A program made the position numbers and the translations under genes. A model generated the notes under the pieces. That model did no database searches. It saw only the letters and a list, made by a program, of their open reading frames with translations, and had not been told where the DNA came from. Shown one piece after another: positions 25,970-37,100 of a DNA stretch of 64,000 nucleotides (the first letter of the stretch is position 1; each line of letters opens with the position of its first letter). The stretch lies in the NCBI GenBank assembly GCA_030248065.1, contig JASAMV010002668.1:45083-109082 (forward strand). The letters are read 5' to 3'. This stretch comes from Rhynchonema sp. JSB1_4. Taxonomy: Eukaryota; Nematoda; Chromadorea; Monhysterida; Xyalidae.

Positions 25970-28064
25970 ATGGCGGCGACCGACAAGAACAAGATGACTG
26001 ACGCGAGTAGCAAAATATGGCGAACGTGCGAATGGCTGGAATCGACCAATTCGGCTGCGTCGTTGTCGTCGTCCACAAACAATGACACCGATTCAATGCA
26101 ACACTTACAATTTGGTTACACTGCCATCGCTGTTGACGTTAGTTCGCTATGAAAACTGTCGTGTCGTGTGTCGGTTTTGGGTTGATATGCAAGTAATTTT
26201 CAACTGGTACTGTTTTGAAATAAATTTGCACGAATGAGTGATACACTGTTCATTCATGTTTTTTAAACCGTGTTAGCACGCGTCAGTTTTTACAATAAGA
26301 TTTCAGGTGACTCCGTCCACGTCTCAGCAGTCCCATATCGCGAGTGATGACAAAATTCAGTTGAACACGATGTCTCCCATGACAGAACTGGTGCTCAATC
26401 TGAGTAATCAACGGTTCGTGGTAATTGTAATGAAATCTATAAAATATCGCTGGACAACGCACCGCTGGTATCTCCTCCTGCGTGTGATGAAACACTAAAA
26501 CAATGAACATTTTCCGACGTTAGATTAGTTTCTGATCTGTCGTTAGCCACTATTTGGTTGGTCAATCATAAATATTGTTGTGAAGTGACCGAAAATTACG
26601 GGTTCCGTTCGTGTTGAGGCAAAAACGCTAGACTGTATCAAAATTCGTTGATTGAAGTCAGTTGTCAAAAAAGCCGTCACTGTTCTTGTTGTGTTTGTTG
26701 CAGTCTTGCGAACACACCACGTCGACGTCTGTCACTGAATTCCGACCAATCACCATCGACCGAAAGCAGCACTTTGTTGTCGCCACCATCCAATTTATCG
26801 ACACTCACACCACCGTTGCCCGGATTTGGTTGGTCGAACGCGCTGGCTGATCCAGCTTTCGGTTAAAGGGGCACATCCCAAAAGTCATTTTTATCTAGTG
26901 TATGTTTGATTTTTCAAAAGTCGTTTTTATCCCGTGCTTGTTTATAATTGGGCCATTTTAACCCAAATGCTATACAAAATATGAGCATGCGCGCGTACTC
27001 GCGAAAATGTTGCACTTTCTGTATGTATCTGACGGGCGAAGCGCGCGATTTTTGGACCTTTGAAGTGTATTAGAGTATACCTGCGTATTTTTTTCGCAAA
27101 ATATATTTTTTGAAAAAAAAAAACGTTTTCCAAATATTTTTCCAGTACTTAAGGATACCCATGGTCCAAAAACGCCTATTTTGGAGAACATTTCGTCGGG
27201 AAATGGACTGAAACAGTCTAAAAATGCACTTGGAGATTAAAAAGTGCTCATTTTGAACTGTTTAGTACCGATTTACATTGGTTTTGACAACATCCTCTCG
27301 CAACCTTGGAAAATATCTCCGAAATTTTTGGGAAAAACCGTTTTTCCCCAAAAGTTGCCACTTGGAAAAATTTCCGGCAAAATAAAAACGTATTTTCCGG
27401 GCCTCGGAAAAAAACGTTTTTTTTCGAAAAAAAACGGTTTTTTTCGGCCCGCAAGTATATATTCGAGTGAAATCGTGCGATTTGGGGGGTCGTGTTTTTC
27501 CTTTCCGAAACGGTGCCGCCTTCAAGGGCCACTTTGACCACAAGGGGCCTAGTCTACTGTGACCCCCTGGATCCGCTGGTCGTAGAACGGCAAGCAGTCT
27601 GGTTTTTTGTTTTTACTTTTGATCACGAGATTTTTAAAAAAAAATTACCAAATTAAAGTTTGCAGATCTGAAAATTTCGCCCGCGACCCCGATGGAGCAC
27701 GATCGACACGCGACAGACCATATTGAGCACGATTCTCTGGTCGAATCAGAGAATGGTAATATCGCGACGGTGGGCGAGTGTTGTATCATCGATATGATCG
27801 CTTGCCCATCAAATATCTCTGGCAGCAGCGATGGAACTGGGGAGACACCTAAACGGTGAGTGTTAACCACACTAAAATCCGGACAAGAATATATGGCTGG
27901 TTTTTCGGGTAGTTCCGCCTGGTTCTTCGTGTCTCTTGCTTTCCCCGCCAAACATAATGCAAGTTGTTGCGCGTTTGCGTTTGCTTACCTAGTTGACAAG
28001 TTTTGTCAAACACTCTGATTTCCGTTGGTGCAGCTCTGATCTGGTCACCACGAATGATGGATGA
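25970..28064 (+). CDS. Ser/Thr/Pro-rich protein of unknown function
   Basis: Exons 25970-26137, 26307-26413, 26704-26861, 27666-27855 and 28034-28064 join in frame (217 residues, stop TGA 28062-28064). No domain recognised. Features seen: an N-terminal hydrophilic part (MAATDKNKMTDASSK), TPSTSQQSH, a basic phospho-site-like NTPRRRLSLNSDQSPS, a Pro/Ser run (LLSPPSNLSTLTPPLPGFGW) and an acidic C-terminal half. The RRxS motif followed by SP sites is what kinase-regulated cell-cycle proteins show. The gene lies upstream of cdc25 on the same strand, so an alternative 5' end of that gene is conceivable, but the frame reaches its own stop. The start follows a TTTAG, so an upstream exon may exist. 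Confidence 0.6.
26868..27560. repeat. intronic repeat related to the phrase-family cores
   Basis: GGGGCACATCCCAAAAGTCA at the left. The interior has GCGCGCGATTTTTGGACC and GGAAAAAAACGTTTTTTTTC/GAAAAAAAACGGTTTTTTTC inverted words. CACAAGGGGCCTAGTC lies near the right edge. Similar left-end words (GTCATTTTTATC then CAGTG) occur at about 44359, 45558 and 49190. The boundaries are not defined. Confidence 0.4.
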
Positions 28065-28921
28065 CTATTGACCAGTACAACAAGCAAGGTGACCGACACT
28101 TCCAAGCAGATAAGACCATCATTAGGTCAATCAACAAACATCAATTTATATCGCGTGCGTGATGTTACGTAGCAGTGCCTATTTCTCTTTATTTACTTTT
28201 TGTTATCACCCAACCCACTTTGACCTTCTGATGCCGATACGTAAGCGTATCGCGGGCTCTTTCAAAAATTTGAACGCTTTCTTGTCCAAATGTACGTTTA
28301 CATCGGAAATCGAAATTCGAGTGTATGATTTTTCGCTTCGCCTGATGGGAGTCCAAGGTTAAACGATTTCGAATCTCACTTTAATTCGCGTTTAACATCT
28401 GACTTTCACTATCTCGCTGGTCGCAATCAAACACGTTTCTCTCGTTCTCGCAGGTATTTTGAAAACTGATAGCATTAGGCTGACTTTCTGGTTGTGGGGC
28501 TCAATAGAATTTTGATTGTTTATTTTAGGCGCTTATGTTCATGTTTGTACCCTACTTCTTCAATTTTCTGTCGTTGACATTTTATATCTGCTCAGTCCGT
28601 CTCAGCCAGCCGGTATTTAGTTTTTCAGCTATTTTATGGGACACGCCAGCTTGCCTAGTGACCTTGATTATTTAGTAGTCTCCGTCTGCGTCCTGTCCAT
28701 GATTCCACGGTCAACGTATTATGTGTAAAACGTCCACTTTCTCTCTGCCGTTTAGGTTCTTTGTGGAGGCAGTGTGGGTTTTTCAAACAGCCATTCATCG
28801 CCACATACAGTATCTCCTGTCTTTCTCTGTTCATTTATGGTTCGAGTGTGTGTGTGTGTGCACATCGTTTTTGAATGCTTCGATCGGTTGTGCTTGCTGT
28901 TACTGTCAGTCAGTCACTCAG

Positions 28922-28978
28922 AAGAACTGACTGTTTTGTCTTGTGATGCTCCTGATATTATTCCACAAGCACCGAAAA
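28922..28978 (+). CDS. orphan exon candidate
   Basis: After CACTCAG, an open stretch encodes ELTVLSCDAPDIIPQAPK and ends at a consensus donor (AAAA|GTAAGT). Its end phase fits the exon candidate at 31641. No start, no partner domain; could be an unidentified gene between 28.1 and 34.1 kb. Confidence 0.3.
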
Positions 28979-30726
28979 GTAAGTTCTGACTCTGACCAAC
29001 AGGCTGGATGCTGTTGAGGTTCTTATTGACCGACTGATCCAGAACTTTCATTAGATTGTTTTGTTGAACTAATAGTTACATGTCCGAATTCCGAAAGAAG
29101 TTTCGAATAGATTCTTATCTCTGAATGGCAGTCCTGCTGCATTACACACGCATTGTTTTTTATTCAAACAGTTTTGTGAATGAATCCCCGTGCTTCTTTG
29201 TGACTGCGTTGAAAGGCATTTGAACAGTGGAATGCATTTCCGCTTCGATTCGAACCAAACAACCAACAAAAACTTGTTTCGTTTGACTTTTTATAGTGTA
29301 TTTTATGTTTCCGATGTGGCGCCATTTTCGAATGTCTTTCGCATTGGTAATTTTGATGAGCCCAATTATATACATACGTACTACTGGTGAACCATCCATC
29401 CAGGGATACATTGTCCATAAATATCACGCAATCAGTCGGGAATTGCGGAATGCACCTTGAGCTGGTGGCTCTGCCAACTGGTGCACTGGTCGTTTGAAAC
29501 AGTGCACATAATGGTGTCGCAGTTACTGAGTGCACGACAAAGAAACGTTATGATTGGTAACGGTACTGTTCCAAAACGGTACCGACAAACCATACGAATT
29601 CGAAAACATGTTTGTGAACCCAAGGGGGCTGGTTGTCCCGGAAGGAGTGAGGAAGAGCGTCAAGGCCAACTCGCGGGCACAATGAGCCATAGATCATCTT
29701 CCGTATATTATAATTATGTCGTCCACTCAGAACGATAGGAGGAGTGAATGAAATTTTTTGAAAAAATTGTAAACGCGCACGCGTGCCTTTTTGTACAAGC
29801 GTATAATTGTGTTTAGCACCCCGGCGTTGGGTTTATTCGTTTTTTTGGGTTGAGCCTGTGGGAGAGCATGGTGGGTACCCATGCATGCCTTTTGGTTGCA
29901 CTTGTATCCCGTCAACGAAAAGGATCGTTGGGGGTTCTCTTTGAAATTTCACTCACATTTTCTCAACACCACAAGAGAGCCTGTGACACATATTGCATGG
30001 TCACGCACGCACGGGGTTACTTATTAGTACCTAATGTGCAGACATGTGCACTTACGGTGACATGTGACATCCCCACGTGTGCAACGCAACGACGTGCATA
30101 AAACAAAAGGGAGCTCGTTTTCTTGAGCCGAGTTTCGCGACCTTGGTGTCAACTGGTATGTCTGTGTGGCGGTTTACGGTGTGTGCAACCGACTTGGCAT
30201 TCGTGCACGTGTTGTCTGTCTGCCTTGTCAATCTGCCACAAGTTCAAATGCCACACCGCTGCTTTCCTGCCCCTCATAGTCGTGTGGTGAGTGGTGTGTC
30301 TGTGTTCCGACCAATTTTCTAATCGTTTGCTTCTGTCAGGTACTATCGACCGACCCACATTCACCAATTATCGACGAAAGTTCTCTTTTTTGCTCTTGTA
30401 AATAAATTATGTTGACATCATGTGCTGTGCACTGTCTGGGGGTCATCCAGCACAGAAGCACCGCACTCGTAAAGTGAAGCATCGTGTCGTGTGTGGCGCT
30501 CTTTTTGTGACCAAGCAGATGTGCCCAATCAGCATTCCCGACGTAATTTTCGCCGATGAGAAGAGCAAGACCAACGCAGGGCAAGTTCCAATTTTCAAAT
30601 GGGCGTTTTTACAACGCCCCACACCAAATACTGCGCTGACGTGATCACCGCTGTTGATTTCCCACGGGTGCTTTTTTGCGATTTGTTGCGTATCCTACCC
30701 GCCTTCTCAAGATGGTGCGTTCTTGG

Positions 30727-31072
30727 GATCGGAGATGGCGTCTTTGCCGACACCCAACAACGACAATTTGAAATTTTCCGAACCCGACACTACGGACGAT
30801 ACACGATACCGACACTCAGACACCGACACCAGTAATTTTTTTATCGCTTATATGCTATTTTACAGCAAACTGTCAAAAAAATTGAGCTTTTATCGCAATG
30901 GTCACAATGCGAGTTTAATATTTTCCGACGCTGCTCGTTTGGTAACTGGTAAGTAGCCAACGGGAGAACCTGTGTTTGACACCAAGTAAAAGCGGAAAAT
31001 TTTTGTGCCCACACCCGACACCGGCACCGAGATTTTGTGAACGGCCGACACCGACGCCATCCGATCCTATTT
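30727..31072. repeat. degenerate relative of the 3051-4001 hAT element
   Basis: GGATCGGAGATGGCGTC on the left and GACGCCATCCGATCC on the right are inverted. CGACACC-type phrases occur just inside both ends (GACACTCAGACACCGACACC; CACCCGACACCGGCACCGA). No ORF and no clear target duplication remain. Confidence 0.55.
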
Positions 31073-31640
31073 TGGGTACCATGATGGTGTGGTGACTCAA
31101 TTTTCACTCAATATGTGCGCTTTGAACAAAAAAACATCCACCATCTCAATGACATGGCCGATCATTGAGCTGAGCACCGCCACTGAATCGTGTTTTTACA
31201 ACGACAGAGTGTGGACATGATTATTGATTGCGATCGGTGAGTCGCATAACACACTCCATCGATATCGACTTGAGAATGGCATAATGCATCCGTGCCTGGT
31301 CGTGTTATGCAAACAGCCGCCCTCTGGGGTCGGGCATGTGTCTACCCAGCACAACTGGTTTCATGTCTTACATGATCTTGTGAAATTTTTGAAATTTTGC
31401 GCGCCCAACCGACCGCAAGAATTTGCAACCTTGGATCTACTGGCTGGTTGTCTCCCACTGCGCATGATATCTACATAATTTACAGATTCATGATCAGGCT
31501 CCGCTTGTTCTTATGGGCGCGTGCCTGCCACGCTCCGTTGTTAGACTGAGCAGGCAATAGGCATTGATCTTTGGTCATTTCTTTATCCGTTTGAATTTGG
31601 ATTTCATTTGAATATTTGTTAGTGGACTTTTTATTTTTAG

Positions 31641-31763
31641 GTAGCGAATCCGATTCCAATCTTATCCGGTTTCTACCTGCATTGTCCCAGTACGATGGGT
31701 TCCGATTTGGGAGTCCCAGTCAGAACACACCGCGCAACGAAACACCAGCGTCTGTTCACCCTG
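31641..31763 (+). CDS. orphan exon candidate (Ser/Pro/Asn-rich)
   Basis: Preceded by TTTTTATTTTTAG, open for 41 codons (SESDSNLIRFLPALSQYDGF, then FGSPSQNTPRNETPASVHP) to a possible donor. Composition is protein-like. Splicing phase is compatible with the candidate at 28922-28978. No family recognised. Confidence 0.35.
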
Positions 31764-34143
31764 GTTTGACCTCAACCTCACTGGCTGGGTGGTTATGCAA
31801 CCGATACATTGCTATTCAGCTGCTGCTCCTGTTTTTGAATCAGCTCGCATTTGCTGCTTTGGTTGAATGTGCGACGCGAATTTGTTTGAATTTATTGTAA
31901 CTTTCACGTTCATCGTGTGGTGTGGCTAAGTTCGCTGTGTGGGATCTGAGAACCAAAAGTGTTTCTTTTCAATGCATGCCACTTGTTTGAATATTCACAA
32001 AGCGTCTGTCAATCCGTGTCCCAGTCGCATTCTTGTCCCGTCACCATGTCTTCACCTCAGGGCTAGGGTATCCGAACGAGCAATCAGACATTCTTACTTT
32101 CTCTCCCTCTCTCTTTTCTTTTATTGCACGTCCGTCCGGTCACAACTGTTGTTTCCGCACGAGTGGTGATTTGTACCATTTGTGTGTTTGTGACGTTCTG
32201 GCGCTAGTATTGGTGCAGATCGACTGATATGAAACGGATATCAGGTTAGGACACGAATAACCGGTTGTTTTCCTGGCGTGACTGAAAATAAGGGCACGCA
32301 TATTCTGTTCCTGGCTATCTAGTTCTGCTGAACTATCTGGCTTGACCTTTCTTTACTTCGAATCACACACTTACACTTTTCTTTGAGTTGCCTATCTGTG
32401 CATGAACATTCATTTTGTCCTAATTTTTTCTGCGGTGCGACTTTTCGCATTGAAAGTCCTGTTTGTGAATGGGGGCATCCTCACGTGACCCTGTGAGCCT
32501 GGGTCATCCTATGCGTGGTGAACCGGTAGCTCACAGATGTGGGATTTGGAAGTTCGGACATACTTGCAAACGCACCTTTGCGCTGGGCCCAGCTTAGTTT
32601 TCTATTTCTTGAAGCAGTTTCAAATTTCGAACTACTGTATGTCATCTGTTATGCTTCGCAAACTAAATTTCTAGCTTCTAAGCCGGGTTTGTGTACTGTA
32701 GGATAGAATGGCATCCAAATCCGAACACCACCTTTTGCATGTGTTAGAGCGTGCGGGCCTGAGCTCTGTGCACTGCAGTAGCAGCACATTTACAGCCCGC
32801 CAGGGTTACGGTCTCGTGTGGTGCAGTGGGTGACCGAGATTTCAAATTCGACCCTATTGGGTAATCACAGAGGCTCGCTCGCGTGCGCGCCTGTGCCCTC
32901 CAAGACTGAAGTCTATTCAAATGTTGGGTACTGTAGCTTGGATCACTGAAAACTCACACTTCAGGTACTCACTTTGTTGTGTCCTGTTATCCCTCTGTAT
33001 GATTAGGTGCACAGCAACTGTTCGGTTATTTGTGGATGTTCTTCTCCCCAGGTTGACTACTGTAACGGTAGCGGTAGCACTACACTCTGGTTGGCGTTGT
33101 GTGCGTTTGTTGCTTGTTGCGCGCTCGCTCTGTGCGCGTGTTCCGAGATTTTTTGGATCTCTAATATTTTACTCACTCATTCTTTAGTCGATCACCTGAA
33201 ATTCGCATCCCCATGCCATAACATGTCTATTGCTTCGACGGATCAGTTATGTAAAATAATGGCCAAATCGATTCAAAATTGGATATTGACGCGAAATGCG
33301 CGCCTGTTCGCTAATGCCAAATGTTGTTCTATCCAGCAAAAGGGTTCTGGTGTGCATACACGCCACAATTGGAACCCTAAATAATTCAAAAAGCACCACA
33401 TTCCATTGCCTAGCTGGTGGATGTAATCGGCATATCTACATATACCGATCAATACATTACCAGGCCTAAGCCACCCGACCACACATTCATATGGAGCTCC
33501 AGGAGGGTGTTATTATTTTTCAAATTCCGCGCTCTCTCTAGCTGGCCATACAAGCTCAGGACGCCTGTTCTGCTCCATATATTTATTTGCAGTGCTGCAT
33601 GGTCGCATAGCTGTGTGAATCTATTTCTGACCAGCGATATGTGGGTAAGCGTCTACAAGCGTTCTTGCTTCTGCAGGTCCGCCGTCCCACCCCATGAGTA
33701 GGGAGGGCTCCCTATGCGGGTTAGAACGTCTAGACACGGTATGACCTTTTTGTGGTTACGCAGTCGTATATTTGGGCTTATTTGGGTTAGCCTAGCCTCT
33801 CTTGCCCCACGCTAGTTGTCGTAAAAAGTGTTTGCTGAACACACGTACGTGTTTGTTTATTAGCTGTTTGTTGCTTGTTGTTGGTCTTTTTGATGTTGTT
33901 TTCGCGTCTGTTGCTCATTTGTGATTGGATTGTTTTGACGAATTCATTTTATCATCGTTTGTACTTTTCCTCGTTTTAGCGTCTTTCAATCGCAATTCAA
34001 ACCACAAGAAGCGCGTTGTGGGGAGTTTGTCACCCAAACGCCCTTTGTGGGTAAAAACCAGCGTGAAATTATCAAAATAAATGATATAAAATATAAATTA
34101 TAAAAACGATAAAATAAAACGAAAATCAAAATAAATAAAAAAT
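31764..34143. other. mostly featureless spacer upstream of cdc25
   Basis: Apart from the Ly6-like exon candidate, no genes could be supported. About 32815-32870 has a weak tRNA-like pair of boxes (GTGCAGTGGG, AAATTCGACCC). An A/T-rich stretch directly before 34144 is probably the cdc25 5' UTR and promoter. Confidence 0.4.
33007..33384 (+). CDS. possible C-terminal exon of a second Ly6-type protein
   Basis: After GTATGATTAG the frame reads SNCSVICGCSSPQVDYCNGS. This is a CxC...CN ending like the last Cys motif of three-finger proteins. A hydrophobic run follows (LWLALCAFVACCALALCACS), as in GPI-anchored forms. The frame stays open for another 70 codons, longer than usual, and no exon with the first half of the domain was found upstream. 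Tentative. Confidence 0.3.
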   Translation: MHSNCSVICGCSSPQVDYCNGSGSTTLWLALCAFVACCALALCACSEIFWISNILLTHSLVDHLKFASPCHNMSIASTDQLCKIMAKSIQNWILTRNARLFANAKCCSIQQKGSGVHTRHNWNPK

Positions 34144-37100
34144 ATGAGTTCGCCAAGTGCGTTGGTGATTCGAAGACAGTCGTTGGATTCCCGCTTGAGT
34201 CAAATGGAGTCCACGTCCACGTCCGAGCACAGCTCGTGTTGCTTCTTGTGTGCCGCGGTCAGAACGTATGTGGGAAAAGTGTCAAAGAAATACTTTCTCA
34301 AAGAAACTGGATATATCTAATGTTATATTCATTGTTACATTCAATCGATTATTTGCAGATATCTGACAATCGATAGCTCAACCGAGGATGTCAGCAGCAA
34401 ATGTCGTTCGCTGCCTCCCGACCCGGATGACGAAAATGCACGTGATGCACATGAGTTCATGGACAGGTGCGGTAATTGCGATTTTTCTTGTTTTCAATTT
34501 TTGGTCATTTCTTGTTCTTGAATCTTCAGATAGTGCTGATAAGCGGTCAGGTGACCCCCTTGGCCTCTATAGTGCGACAACCCCCTATATAGTGAATATT
34601 TTCTGAACTATAGTATGTTTTGATCTCCAATTAGTCTCTCAATTATCACTCGACGTACATACATAAGCACAAGCGGTATAGTGAATATTCCTTATGGTGA
34701 CCGAAAGTGGCAGGTCCCCAACCCCGATTATGTCACGTTACGGGGCAGAAGTCTGTATCTTTCATCTTTATCAATATCATCACGCAACAAAATCGTCAAT
34801 TGCGCATTCCAGCACCTCCCACCACCCGCATACGAGTGCGCCATGCAGCAGCAACGGCACAACAACCCAGGCACAGGTTCAATTCCCACCCATGTTGCTG
34901 GGTCGATGCAATACCTTGACGGCATCGTGTGAATCGTTGTTGAATCGATCGAGTAAGACATCGGATTGCGGTTAGTGATTGTGGTCAGTTTGACTGATCT
35001 TTGTGCTGCTTTGCGGTTCTGTTGGTGTAATCTGTGCTTTTTTTTGAATGATTGGTGTGGTGTAGGCTGGGTGGGCTCAAGCATAGTAACGCCCAAACAG
35101 CAGGCCACCCGTCGTGGTCTGAATTATGTTTAGTTGGATTTTCTCTTTTTTCTTTATTTTTTGCCGTGAGAAAGCGCGCACCGCCCGGCCGCCTATCGAG
35201 TGGTCTAGTTACCCAACCATAATTATGCCAGCAGCGCACGCGCGCGGGATTCCATTAGTTCAGGCACAAGCGCAGCATGGGGTTAGCCTGGAAAATTCGT
35301 GTTATGTTGTGAAGTTGCATCAGCGGACTCAGTGCACACTAGATGCGTTTTAAAGTGTGCGGATTAGTGCTTGTTCGCTTGAGAAAGTCTTTGTATGCCT
35401 CCTGTGGATTTCGTTGGCAGGTTCTTAATGTACCTGAGGTGTCCCTATCTCGGTGCGGCACGTGTAAGTGCGCTAAGACAATGCTCTTTGTTGTCGCACC
35501 CACCACCAGAATGCAGGTACAGGTGGTTTAGTTTGGCCCGATCTTTCCGCTTGTGCAGTGTTGCGTGCGCGATTTTGCATCTCTGTTTTTCAGTCAAAGT
35601 GGGTATAGTTCTCTGGTGTGACTGGTATTTGGCCATTTAGTGGTTTGTGTGCCCAAGATTCAAGAACCTCGGTAAAATAGCGGTACAGTAAATGCTCGAA
35701 AAATAACACCCGTTCGTATCTCGAGGCCCACAGTCCAGATGGGATATCTATGTACTGGTGGTCTGACATCACACGTTTCTCTTGTTATGCGTGGCTTTTT
35801 GAATTCTTGCTTGCGTGCATTTGAGGTCAAGGGGCACGTACCGACTCGTGTTAAAAGAGAGACAGAATTCTCTTTCGGTTTCTTTTTCAGTGTTTACTTT
35901 TGGCATCTGCTGCACTCATTTAGATCTTGTGTGCAAACGCCAGGTGTGTGATATGACTTGCGGTGACACGCAATAATTCATTGCATTTGGTCACTTTTGG
36001 GACAAACTTGTTCTTTTTTGTTGTGCTTGAAAATTGGGCGCCATTTTACGGAAAAAGCGTTTTCTTCAGTACATGACGTAGATGTGATCGCTTAGTCAGC
36101 AGACCAATAACGCAACATCTGCACGTAATTATTGCACCACGACCATAATTCAACGAGAAAGAAAATAGATCCGCACCGTGCTACGATTATTATTGTGGCT
36201 CAAATGAAATTAATTAGTGCTTTTTACAACATAGCTCCCAGGTGTTTACTGTGAGCTGTAATGGTGTTTTGAGTGGCTCAGCGGGAAAGCGAAGCTCTTG
36301 GCATTCTATTAATTTTATTGTTGTGCCATTCGAAACATAAAAACCAGAAAGGTTGACTTTAGGGTTACAACGAGACACAATGCTCCGAGTGAGCTTCATT
36401 CCTTTTTCTCACACCAAAAAGAGTGATTTGGGCACACTGAAAAGACACAGGGATGTTTTATGCTCATTCATCCAAAAGTCGTTCGGTGCAATTGCATCAG
36501 TGAAGCATGTAAGTGCTGAATTGTGACCCCGAACAGTGATACTTGGATGGTACACGTTTACGTAACTGTGGTGCCTCGAAGGAACAAAACGGCCCTTACA
36601 CTATTCGTGTAACGGTTTGGCTCCCAACTGTTTCGTTGGCGCATTGTTGTGCATTTGGGTGTAAAATTCTTGGCTCCGACGTCCGTGCTGAAATACTCAA
36701 GTCAGTCAACGATAAAACAATGTGAAGTCATGCTGCGTGGCGTTTTAGCGACCCGAGAGATGGGTGGGGCTGTAGTAACCACAAGAATCAATAAAATGTG
36801 TGGCTAAATTTATTTGTGGTTGGTCTGGGTCGAGCTTGGTGTGTTGATTGGGATCGAGATCAATTTCTTGGTGATATGCACCAATGCACCCATGTGCGTG
36901 TGATGGGCACTAAACCAACAATTGGCGCGAGCTTCCGGGCACGGTGCTTGTATTGTATCGCTAGGACTAGGTTATGGACCAGCAATTGTATTGGGCTTTT
37001 AGCGGAAGGGGATACAGAACTATTGGAGAAAAGCAACAACAAACCGCATTCGAAACATGTCCGCAAAGACAATCAAATCAAATCAAATTCTGTGATTCAT

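Noticed and set aside
29164..29738. Overlapping ORFs on both strands near 29.2-29.7 kb as a gene
   Set aside because: No splice-consistent exons or domains on either strand.
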